DNA of 64,000 nucleotides from Paragorgia papillata. Lineage: Eukaryota > Cnidaria > Anthozoa > Scleralcyonacea > Coralliidae. The notes below the pieces were generated by a model. That model was not told where the DNA came from. It did no database searches and saw nothing but the letters and a program-made list of their open reading frames with translations. Of this stretch, positions 28,201 to 40,200 are shown piece by piece; positions within the stretch are counted from its first letter, which is position 1, and every line of letters begins with the position of its first letter. Both the position numbers and the translations under genes were made by a program. The stretch covers positions 564,501 through 628,500 of the forward strand of contig JAWNZC010000327.1 of assembly GCA_035771165.1 (NCBI GenBank), given 5' to 3'.

Positions 28201-31200
28201 AAAAGTCAGACAGGACGTACCGAAGTGGCATGGCGGCTATACGGCATATCATTATCTTGTCATTTGTGGAACAGGATGACTAGTAATTTCAGAACTACGC
28301 ATCGTTGAAATATATTGTGTTATATGTTGAATGAGCTTTCATTTGATGTAGAGTTCAAGATTCTGCCTTTTATGAAACTTGTTATACTGTCCAAAATGTG
28401 CGAACCACTGTTCCAAATAATATTTCATTAGCGTATTAGTCTGGCGAGGAAATAAAACCGTTTTCTTTGTTTACATTGCGTGTCTAGTTTGTGATTGGTC
28501 GCTTTTGACAACCCGTTAGAAGGGGCGGCATTCAAATTTGATAGCTATGCGTGCAGGCTCTATCTCACCTCCGGCTCCTACCCAAGAGCCGGCTCGCAGG
28601 CTAGTATTTACATTGGTAACTGGAACCACTGGAGGCGGAGTAGATGTTGGTAAAATAAAAATGTCAGTATGTTCTGACACCTGGCTGAGGTCATCTTCCG
28701 GAAACATGTCATCAGCAGGTTCACGTTTGGGTTCATACAACGGCCGCAAATATATGCAGCCAGAAGGTGCAATGGACTTAAGCAAAAGTTTGGCATCTAT
28801 CTTCTTACCGGTTGGGATGTTCGCTCGTAATATAATGTACCAGAGGAGTTTTTCATAATTTCAAAGCCGACTCCTTCTAAAGAACCACAAATGAAGGTTG
28901 CTAATTCTTTTTCCAACAGTTGGGCATCCCAATACCGATTTATATCAAATCCGGTAATGACTCTTCCATTTTTCTCCAGTTCGACTTTTTCAGTCTTCGT
29001 AGGTATTCGGTCACGCGTTACGGTGTCAGATGCCAATGGTCGACAAGCCGATCGTGAACGTCTGGTATTGTTCTCCGGAGCTGGATAGGGCCGCACTCGT
29101 GTACTTGTTGAAGTTGGTTGGTATCGCCCCGTAGTTGATCTTGATCTTTGTGCAGCAGCAGCAGCAGCAGTAGGAAATCTTCTCTGTAATTCATTTAAAC
29201 TAGAATTACCACTAGCAGGTACCGGAGAAACGTTAGCCCGTGGATTGTCGATACCTTGGTAATTTCGTTGATACTATTGATTGCATTTTGTGCAATCTTT
29301 CTTAGCTCTTCTTTCATCGACGAGTCAATTTGGTCAGCCATGTTTTTTTCGGGCGCCCAAAACGCCGTAAATAGTAAGTACTTCATGTTATGGGATATAG
29401 TGGATCAAACTTAATCCTAGTACCGCAAAGTATTCTGGGATATGGTAGATAATTCCGAAACACCATAATATTAATTCTGACAGATTATATTAATTCTGAC
29501 ACGTAATATTAATTCTGATATTAATTCTGACACATAATATTAATTCTGACAGATAATAAATAATTATAATACATCATAAAATATTTTCGAGCTGATAAAA
29601 ATAATTGTGATATATCACAAAAATAATTGCTAATTTATTAAATATTAAATGTCGCCACCTAAAAAATAATTGTTTGTTCAACAAAAATAATTAAAGTAAT
29701 TTTGACCAGAACGGGCCTTCATAAAATAGTGCAATTTTTTAAAATTTTACTTCTGTCGTTTAGACAAATGTTTTTTCGTTGTGAAAATATTGAAAGTCAG
29801 AAGTGAATGAATTATTTTGCACGTGACGCAAACGTATGAGTAAATTTTGCATAATTTTTTTATGTGCTGTATATTATTAATAAGTACTCGTGAGTTTTTC
29901 GAAGACCTCAAATAGCACTCTTCCTTAAGACTCGTGCTATTTTGATAGTGTTTGAAAAACTCACTCGTGCATGTTTTTTTCCTTCCAAATTGCACTCGAA
30001 ACCAAGCTATGACTTATACTAATATCGGGCATTTACACTTGTTGTCAGCAGATGAAAGACAACTTAAGGTGTAAATTCGAGCATCGGAAAGATATAACAA
30101 ATTTCGAGACTCAACCGGGACCAATTGCTAATAATGGCACGTAAGTTTGTAATATATAGCTATAACTGAATATGCTTTTATTTTATATGTAAGAGAGGCG
30201 CAAGTGGTGGCAGAATAACCCATAACATTGAAGCAGCTTGGGAAAAGGGATACACCGGAAAAGGAGTAACAGTCGTTGTCATTGATAATGGATTAAGGCA
30301 CACTCACAAAGAATTTAAAGATCGTTATGTAAGTAACTTCTTTCATTGTAGAATAATTCTCAAAAATGTTGCCCTCTGATTGGTTTAATCCTTGTTTCAA
30401 TCAATCGGTATAGAGTACCAACCTCGTGTCCAGGGTATTTGGTCTCCACGGTAAAAGATCGGCGAATATAGTCGCCCAGAATTTTTGTGGGTATTTTGTT
30501 CATGATATTTTTATCATATATATAAAAGCAACCATACAGGTACATATCTTTATAAATCTTACAAACAAGCAAATATCTAACGTGGTTCTTGCCTTTAACC
30601 CATACTATATATTACTGTACTTATTTGCAGATAATTTTTTAATATCCAGATTTAGTTGTTTGTATTATTTTTTTAATTTAAGTTTTTAAATATGAGCGGA
30701 TTAAGTTTTTAAATATGGCGAATCAGATTATAAAATCAACTGCCCGATTGCAGGGTTATTTCACCGACCTTCCAAAATGTTCTGGGCACGAGGTTAGCCT
30801 AAGTTTGTGCAGAACAGCACTCTTAAACAAATAAACATACTGTTTCTGGGTTCTTGAAAAAAAACCCCAACTTATTCAGAATAAGAAAAATTGAATGAAC
30901 TTCGTGCGATATAATAGATCTCCCACGCGTGGAATCGTTGGAAATGAAGCATTTTGATTGGATGACAAGCGGTCTGGAACTTTAGAGTACGGACATCGCA
31001 GGCTAAAACCACCCGAAAAAAGGCAAAACTTTCAGAAAACGTGAAAATATACACAAACAAGGGGGGGGGGGGGGGGGGGGGAATAAACTGATGCGTTACT
31101 GAGGTCTGTTTAGTCGTCAAGATTGACGGTAACATTTTCTCAGTAGGGACCTTCAATTTGGAAGTCTTGCGTATGTCTCGTATTTTTACTTTCGTATTTC

Positions 31201-34200
31201 TCTTAATTTGTTAAACCCTGATCACACCATAAAACCTTATCTAATTACAGTTGTAGTAATAAATTTCTGATTTTTTTTTTGTTTTTTTAATTTTCTTATA
31301 GGATCAATCTGTAAGCTACGATTTTGTTGACGATGACAATGACCCTACATCTTTAACTGCGTATGAGGATATTTATTTTGTTTGATTAGTAAGGCGATCA
31401 TTGTGTGGAAAATTTATTCTATGAATCCCAGTTTTTAAACGCTAAAGGCAATTTGGAGGATTTCGAAACAAAACAAACATGCCACATCTTATCTGTTTTT
31501 AATTGGCTTACCTCTTTTCCTTTTTTTTTTTTTTTGGGGGGGGGGGAGAGTGTGTGTGTGTGTGTGTGTGTGGGGGGGGGGGGGGGGTAGGTATACAGAA
31601 GATATGCGCATGAATTACATTTTAGGATGTTTTTAATATATATTTTTTCTGTGGCTATTCCATATGCTGGAATTTGTTTCGTTTGTTAAGGCATGGGACT
31701 AAGTGTGCTGGTGTTATTGCTGCGGGACGAGATAACAGTTTATGTGGAGTAGGTGTGGCGTTCGACTGTGAGATAGGAGGTGAGTACTGTATATGTAATT
31801 CAATATTAAATAAATGTAGGTTACTACATGAAACTGCGACGTACGGGTTTTATTCGCGAGCTGTTTGTGTCGTAAAGCGGACGAGCAAGGTACGAGCGAG
31901 TGACACAAACAACGAGTGAATCAAAACTGTAGAGCGAATTTTCCATGTTGTTTTCTGTTTATTGCTGCGTTAGCGAGGCAGCACCCTAATCTTGGCATGT
32001 CTTGACTTGGGTTCGCTGTGTCTCATGCCCAGACCTCTTTACCGAGCTATGTATAGTCAACAAAATCGAGATTTTGCGAGGGGTGTTTATTTGTATGTAT
32101 GTATGTTGACTATTTTATGACGTTTTGTGACGTAGGAAGTTTCTTCCTACACTACATCACATACGCTAGACGGATTGCTTTGCCGCAGTCAATCATAACT
32201 TGCATCATAGTCTGAAGTTGGTTAACACCACGACGGTGATGGATTTCTGAACTGGCAATGCCATGATCATGAGCAGTTTACCTTCTTCCTCGAAGGAAAA
32301 TTTTACGGTAAGAACGATACATCATGTCTTTATTTGCTTTCGGAAGTATTCATCAAGACCATCATTGATTCAGTGGTCAGACTTGAGTCTTGACTGCATC
32401 GGCGCTATTAACCCAGTATATTCAAGTGGAACTCGACAAGCTAGAGTTGACAGTGTCTTATAATTTCCAAGGAGACAATATGTACATATATCAGATCAAC
32501 CTCGTACCCAGGGTCTTATCTCCGCTCCCCCGCCCCCGCCCCGCGCTGCGAAAAGACCCTGGTTGTGGCTGGTCACGTGCCCCCTAAAAATTGTTTTTTT
32601 TTTAATTAACGATTTCAAAAATACTCAGGGAGGAGTGACAGGCACAATTACAAGTTTTCAACTTTGTTTTTTGTCAAAGATCATATCGAATCCAAACGTT
32701 AAAGAATCCCCGACGGCCCGAAGAAGATATAGCATCGTCTATTAAATGCACCGTCGAATACTCGTGTCGACTAGACTTTGAAATTGTCGCAGAGTTGGCG
32801 ATGTGAAGTACCTTAAAAATTTGTACAGCAAGGCAAATTTTGAACTGCGTAATATTCGGCCGAAATGTTTTACCGCCAAAGACTTCCTCGCGACGATGCT
32901 CTTCCTCATTTAATCCTTGTTTAATCTGCAGGCCATGTGAAAGAGCCAAACCGCTTTCTCTCGCACTAAAATGAACACACATTTCAACCTCTGCTCCGAT
33001 AACCCCAGCGAAAAGTACTAAAAGAAGCGATTCGGCAAAGATTGCAACTATACAACATCAAGCCGATGATTGCCGCCGTCCTTTCACTCGCATTTGTCAT
33101 CAACAGAAACTCGGGTAGATACAGTTCTTGAATCGCGCTTTTCATTCTTTTTATTAAACTTTATAGTTCGCCTAAATGGCTAAATCTAATATCAGATTTT
33201 AGAATACGAGTATTAAAACTGGACTTGTGTTGTAGCATTGATTGTGCAGCTTACTAAAGCTTACCACCCCTCCCCTGATATAAAATTCGTTTAGGCGGCA
33301 CGTGACCAGCCGCAACCAGGGTCTTTTCGTAGCGTGGTGGGCGGGGAGCGGAGATAAGACCATGGGTACGACGTTGATATCAGATATATGCTTTTGAGAA
33401 TGATATTGCGCGTGATGATTTTCTCTTGCTGAACCATTTATACCAACTGCTGTTCTAGGCATTGACACTTTGTCAGCTAAGAACATATTTTACTTATATA
33501 AATTCTAAAAAAATTCTTTATAAGGACTCAAATAATTTATGCATGGTACTTTGCTGTATATTTTTAAGCTCTAGTCTTTTAAACATGAGACAATTTGAAT
33601 TGCATTGACAGTTTTGCCACAGCATTAGAGCAAGAGGCATGATTATTTACTATTTGTACGTTAATTGTGTGTATATCTTGTCAAAACCCTTGTCAATCAT
33701 GTCAAGTAATTTGTAGTTTTCAATTTTATAATTAAAAAAATACATGTGTAGATACTCCGTGTATACTGTAATTAATATTAAATTTATGGACTTTCCAGCT
33801 TCCTTCACAGGCAACTCTGTGGATTCTTATTGGGTGGAGTGGGCAAACTTCAGGGGCGGATCTATTAATTTTCCCCATGTCCCCCGGAAAATTTTTGAAA
33901 TTTGGGTCTCTGAAATGGCATTTCCCGCATTCTGACAACACTTTTAATAAAAATTTCTGAAGTTTTAAAACATATTTTTAGCACATTTTATACTTTTTTT
34001 GAAAAAGTGTCAAAATTGGATTTGGATTAGTGAATTCTTGTAAGTGCGTAAATATTTTTTTCTAAAAAGAAGGCAATACAACAAACAGTATAGATATGTG
34101 ATTATATTTAATTACTAACTTAAAAAATATATGGTTTTGCTCTATGTCAGAGCTCATCAGCATGCCTTGGAGACACCAAAAACATATTCTTGCAGTCAGT

Positions 34201-37200
34201 GAATTCAACATGGACAGCCTGACCAACATACAAATTTATTTGTCTAGCTAAATTTAATGTTCTGCATAACCCAGAGCAAGGGTAATGGGACATTTCAAAG
34301 ACAGCTCTAGGAGCTCAACCATCTACATCATCCTAGTCATCCTAATTAAGTCGCAACTAATCCAAGCCACTACCCACCATTACCAATCTATGTTACTATG
34401 AGCTGTCTGGTTTTCAGGTGCCAGATACTCACCTTTTACACATCTACCCAAGCAGACAATGTCTTGTTAAGAGATGCTTTTATTTATGACCATAATGTGA
34501 TGTGGACATAAAGGAGCTCAACTCTCAACATTATCCCAGTCATCCTAACCCTTGAGCCCCCAACTAATCTAAGTTCATTACCTGTTTATATGATTTCAAT
34601 TTTGAAGACTATGAAAGTATATAAACATTGAATACTAGAATTAAGCAGATATTGTATTTAAGCCAGATAATAAAATGTAAATAATAATTGTAATACAGCA
34701 CATATAGTTATTGGTTCATGTGGATATCAGCACTTATTACTGTAGCTAAGTGACCAATCATCATTTACTAATCAAGTTTATTATGACACCACATACAGTA
34801 ATCATACAGGACCACACATACAGTACATGACATGTTGTATATATATATATATTATACTGTAATAATTAATATTAAAGGAACAGAAATTAGCAATGTATGA
34901 GAGGTTACAGTCTCACTCTCACAAAGATAAAATTAATCATATTACCTACTGATATTAATAAACCATGAAATCTCCAAGCAAGAGCAAATTTCCAGCACAC
35001 ACTAGTCCGTCGGATACACGTTTCATTGCAAAGCATCAATTCAACATGTTATAGTCATCAAATACAAGCAAACGCGAAGTCTAGCCCAAGAGTAAATCTA
35101 TAAATTATCATAAAGACTATAATGATATTCAAATCATACAGTATAGTAAGGGTTTCTTACCTCAGACGACCTCAGAGCGCATCACTGATTCACTGTATAA
35201 AATTCTCGCAATTGATATTTCGATATATATCTTTTTCAGTCCTCTGTAAAAGGTCATCTTCAGTGCATAAAGCACTTGATGAAAGTTTCACGAATATTTC
35301 ATCATAAAGGTCTTGTAGATATCCTTGCTATTGATCAGTGTTGGGAATATAAAAAGGACGCAGAATATGCGCATGGCCTCGTAGAACCACAGAAGCGATC
35401 GCTAGCCATACTGATTACTCAGAAAGGCGCTTATCCTGCAAAATTACGTTTCAGCCTCTACACCAATCGTAAGTCGTAATTAGAAAAACATTAGCCAATC
35501 AGGAACGTTAAAAGATCTCAAAAAACCAACCAACTTCGTCAAAAAGTGACTAACTGCTTTCCTTCGTCAAATTCATCAAGCCGAGAGCCTGCATCGCATT
35601 TGCGACCTGGAAATGACTGTGAACCCGATCCTTGATTCGCCCATTATGTCCCGTGCATCCCACTGCTTCCCCTCGAAATCACTCACAGAATTAGGCCTCG
35701 CGCGTAAAGAAAACTATTTACTGCAGTAGAGACTTTAATATCTACGACGCACAGATATTTGTTTCTTACAAATAATAGTCTTACCTTTTTTAATTGCCTT
35801 TTTCTAGGAATTCGTCTATTCAAAACAGATCTTGCTACGGATGCAGACGAAGCTAGTGCATTTTTTCCAGGAGGGGAAAATTCAAAGAAAGTTGACATAT
35901 TTTCTAACAGCTGGGGCCCTAAAGACAGTGGATACACTGTACGTGCGCCAAAGAAGTTGGCCACTGCTGCTCTGGAGAAGGGAACTAAGACGGTAGGAGC
36001 TTGAATGATTGATGGTTTCGTTCGTTCATTCAGTAGTGGCTTTATTAAGGTGGCTCGAGGTGTTTGGGAGTTTTGCACAGTTCGGAAGAAAGGGTTTCCC
36101 TTTTTGTTTCCTTATTATTTCTTGCGCAAAAAAATTTGCAATACAGTCAACAATTCTTTTAAGAATTTTCGTGGAATTAACGGCGTCGCTGGCGCTGCCA
36201 GATATTTTTCAGCCCTGGATTTTGTACTTCATGTACTACGGTGCTACGGGTAAGAAATGGAATTTTTTAGTGGTGTCAGTAATTCTCACGCGCCACATGT
36301 AATGGCGTGAGCAACATCATTGCATACGCCATAACTTGTTATTTTATTTTTGTTTTTGTTTTTGTTTTTGTTTTTACTTTTACTTTTACTTTTACTTTTA
36401 CTTTTACTTTTACTTTTACTTTTACTTTTACTTTTACTTTTACTTTTACTCATATAAGCTTTGCCACATTTTGTTGATTACAGTCATGAACTGGACAACA
36501 ATTCACACTATAACATATATAAGATGGTGGCAGAGTAATCGCAACAGCTTTTGGACAGTTACTGGGGTTCCAAAATAAAATTCAAGCTAAACAATACACA
36601 TTATTTACAAAGTTACATATACAAATACCAGGCTAGAAACATCATGAAACGGTCGAGATAAGTCCAATCTCATTCCCAGGGCCTTTTTGAAATTGGGAGG
36701 TCGGGAAAAGGCCCTGGCATCGGCTGCTCACAGCACCCAGAAATACTGGGTGTAATCAATTAGCAATTTAATTTAGTATGCAAAATCATTCGGAATAATG
36801 GCAGTCCCGATGGATAATGCATTATTTAACTGGAAGGCGGCAATTTGTCCAAATTGATGACCATGTATCGGAAAAAATTAATGTTACATCTGGCGTGCCA
36901 CAAGGATCGATTTTAGGTCCCGTGCTGTTCAATCTCTACGTAAATGATCTAGCTGTGAAATTGCCTGAAGAAGTAAAATGTCACCAATATGCTGACGACA
37001 CCACTATGTATGCTCATTGCAAACCGGCAAAGCTACAACATTGTCAATCTGAGATGCAGACAGCATTGAATACGTTGGATTTCTGGTCTACAGAGTCCAA
37101 CCTGACACTAAATCCTTCCAAAACGAAAGTTATGTTGTTTTCAACGCAGCAAATGTCACATGTCCACAAACTGGAAAACAGCGACATTGCACTAAATTGC

Positions 37201-40200
37201 AACGGAATTATTGATCTTGAGAGAGTATATTCTTTCAAATTATTAGGCACTCAAATGAATGAACATTTGTTGTGGACAGAACACGTAAAGAAAACGATAT
37301 CTTCATGTTATTCAATCCTTGCAATATTACGAAAACTAAAACATCTTGCGCCGTTTCATGTGAAAAAGCAACTTGCTGAATGCCTCGTTCTTTCGAGACT
37401 GGACTACAATAGCTGTGTTGTGGAGCCTATTCCAGCATATTTAATTAAACGTTTATCCCGGGTGCAATTATCTGCCGCAGCTTTTGTGACTAATCACTAT
37501 GCCAAAGAGATTGATTTACTAAAACTTGGCTGGCTACCCTTAATAGAACGTCGTGAATACCATTTGCTGAAATTAGCCCACAAAGCCCTGCATAGTTCAA
37601 AATGGCCATCTTATCTTCCATTGGAACGTTATATTCCATCAAGAACACTTAGATCATCATCTGATGGAATTCAACTGGTAGTACCAAAAATAGATGGCTC
37701 TTTTCAATATGCTTGTGCCAAAACTTTTAATCGTCTTTCAAAAGACATTAGGAACTGTATAAATCACGTACAGTTTTCCAGACTTTTAAAAACTCATTTA
37801 ATTAGTTCAGCGAAAGAAAGACATAATCTAACATAATACTTATATATATATTTTATTCTTCTTTGTAATTTTAATAGTATATAATCTCAAAATTTTATCT
37901 TTTATCTGTAAGCATATCGTATATATTTAAGTTATAGTTAATTTGTATTACTTATACTTAATTGTTAATATATGTAATTTTTGCGGATGAAGAGCCACTA
38001 GTTGGAATGCCGTAATAAATCGTTATTATTATTATTATTATTATTATTAGAAGTTCATTGCATTGGGCTGTCTCATTGGTCGTGTTGACGGTTCCGTTGA
38101 AGCTATTCCTATCCATAATTACGGTTCCTAAGGAATGTTTAAGGAAAGCAATCAACCAATGAAAATGCAGAGTCCACCAGCCGATGCCAGGGCCTTTTTT
38201 CCGCCCTCCTAATTTCAAAAAAGGCCCTGGGAACGAGGTTGAGATAAGTCACGTGCCCGATTACATTTTATTCAAATCGTTTTTTATGAACGAGGGTTAT
38301 ATACATTATAATTGTTTTCCAAACAAAAATGGTAGTAATTAAATAATGATTTCTTAAAAGCTGTTAGAGATTTCTATTTAGTTGTAATATGTTATGGTAG
38401 TACATTCGAGATCCTTGTTATCCTAGTACAGTAGTGTAAGATTTTTGATAAGTTAGAGTGTTACATTCCTTAGTTTGGAATTGGAGGAGGTTTAGACCTA
38501 CTGATCTTGTTATTTACATGTATATGAAATGACTTTCAGCTTGATAAAATTAAAGGTAAAAATTTCTATATTTAGCTTAATTAGTTGATTGATTTACTTT
38601 AGGGACGAAATAACCTTGGATCTATTTATGTATTTTCTTCCGGTAATGGCGGATTATTTGATGATAGTTGTGCATTTGATGGCTATGTGAATAGTATTTA
38701 TACCATTGCTGTCGCTAGTGTTGGAGCTAATGGTGAGATTCCGTACCATTCAGAACCTTGTGGAGCTATTATAACTTCTGTGTACTCCGAAAATATGGTA
38801 TGTTTTCTTTGGTCTTTTTTTCTTTTTTTTTTGTATTTTAAAGTATATTTTGGGGCATCGTGGCTTAGTCGTCTGAGCGACGTCCTCGAGCCGTGTATCA
38901 AACTTTGGCAGAGTGACAAATTTATCCCACATGAGATCTCATGTGGGATAAATTTGTCACTCTGCTAAATGTTGTGGGTTTTCTTCGCTTTCTTTGGGTT
39001 CTTCCCACAGCGAAAGTTGACAGGGTGGCTTAGGATTAATAGTTAGGAAAATAATGGGGACAATCTATAAATATAGATAATTAAGGATAATATATTGCTC
39101 AGGAAGTTGATATAATCGGCTACTGAAAAGCCACTAATGGCAGTAAGCTGAATGACATACATGTATGTATTTTTATTTGAACATTCAACATTTTTTCTTA
39201 TAGAGGTGTAACATAAGAACAAAAAAACAATTGTTGAACCAACAGTCTATAAAATGAGATGGAACTACCTTTCTATCTTCAATTTTTCTGTTTCGCAGGT
39301 GACCACTTCCAATCGTTCTGATACGGCATGTGATCGCGACTTTTCCCAGACCTCCGCAGCGGCGGCATTTAGTTCCGGTATAATTGCCTTGGCTTTGCAA
39401 GCAAAGTAAGAGAATGGTGTTATTCACATGGTTTTAATGAAATATTATAAGGTATTGGCTTGATCTAAGCCCGATATGGCAAAATATTTAAGTCGAAAAT
39501 TCAATATTGGGCGAGACGAATATTAAAATGTGAGACTTAAATATTTTCCAGTCGGGCGAAGATGAATCCAATGGGTGTTTTATTATATCGAACAAATAAT
39601 CGTGCAATTGGCAAGTAAATATACCTTGTGCACCTGTCCAAAGGTTGCTGCCCAATATGTACTTGTCCTACATCGTAAAATATTGGGCTGGAACGCGACG
39701 CTAATCTAGACATTTGATTGGACGATTAATTGCGAGGGTATATAAGATTTTAAACAAACTGTGTCATTTGAAAGAACTCTTGTAATTATAAATACTAACC
39801 TAGCTTTATGTTTACAATTTTTTTATCTCTCACTTTGCTCTTGAGATATTTAGTCTTAATTCTTATATAAAATAGGGTGTTTTATTAATGTTTCCGCCAG
39901 ATAATCTCACATGTGTGATTATTTATGATAATCTCACATGTGTCGATTATCACGGGACGCGTTGGCGTGTACTGCTCTATTTTTGTGGGGAAATTGGACT
40001 ATTTTTTATATAATAGACATACACATGAATGCTTGGAAATATGAAATTTATTTCCGCACATCCATGTATTATTCTCTATTTAATATGCAAATGAATGATC
40101 TATGTATGGTGTATACGGAATGCCAACAGCATTTGTGAATTTTATAGATCTGGGAGCACTGCATTGGCAACACCATTTTTTGTAATGACCTTTAGTTTTA

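Larger units (their letters stand above)
25294..29341 (-). pseudogene. HECT-domain (E3 ligase-like) gene of the transposon, broken
   Basis: It reads leftward from ATG at 29341. Exon 1 (29341-29255, [16 protein letters not shown]) ends AAG|GTATCG and joins at AATTACAG a Ser/Arg-rich exon (about 29198) that continues to about 28612. After an intron or insertion, a low-complexity part (27400-27000) leads into the HECT domain: [30 protein letters not shown] and the catalytic-Cys motif [11 protein letters not shown], ending at 25294. Breaks: a 1-nt frameshift near 28826, a frameshift near 25745, and a hAT insertion (26228-26999). HECT genes like this accompany IS3EU-type integrases; their job in transposition is unknown. 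Confidence 0.8.
18988..29723. mobile_element. IS3EU-like DNA transposon, 10.7 kb, with integrase and HECT genes
   Basis: Both ends carry TATGAAGGCCC(A/G)TTCTGG in inverted orientation, flanked by the perfect 6-bp duplication AAATAG (18982-18987, 29724-29729). The TIRs are long: about 310 bp on the right (29412-29723), and the left copy is split by a later insertion (about 19102-19816) and resumes to about 20005. Both TIRs contain several copies of AATTAATATTATGTGTCAG. A DDE integrase (+) starts next to the left TIR and a HECT-domain gene (-) next to the right TIR, facing inward. IS3EU elements are described as having integrase-like transposases and 6-bp TSDs; that assignment is from family knowledge. 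Confidence 0.8.

Noticed and set aside
36336..36578. Frame with long Phe/Tyr alternation
   Set aside because: Translation of the (TTTTAC)n microsatellite.
38850..38920. A true tRNA gene
   Set aside because: Only an A-box-like start is present; no cloverleaf or B box could be drawn.
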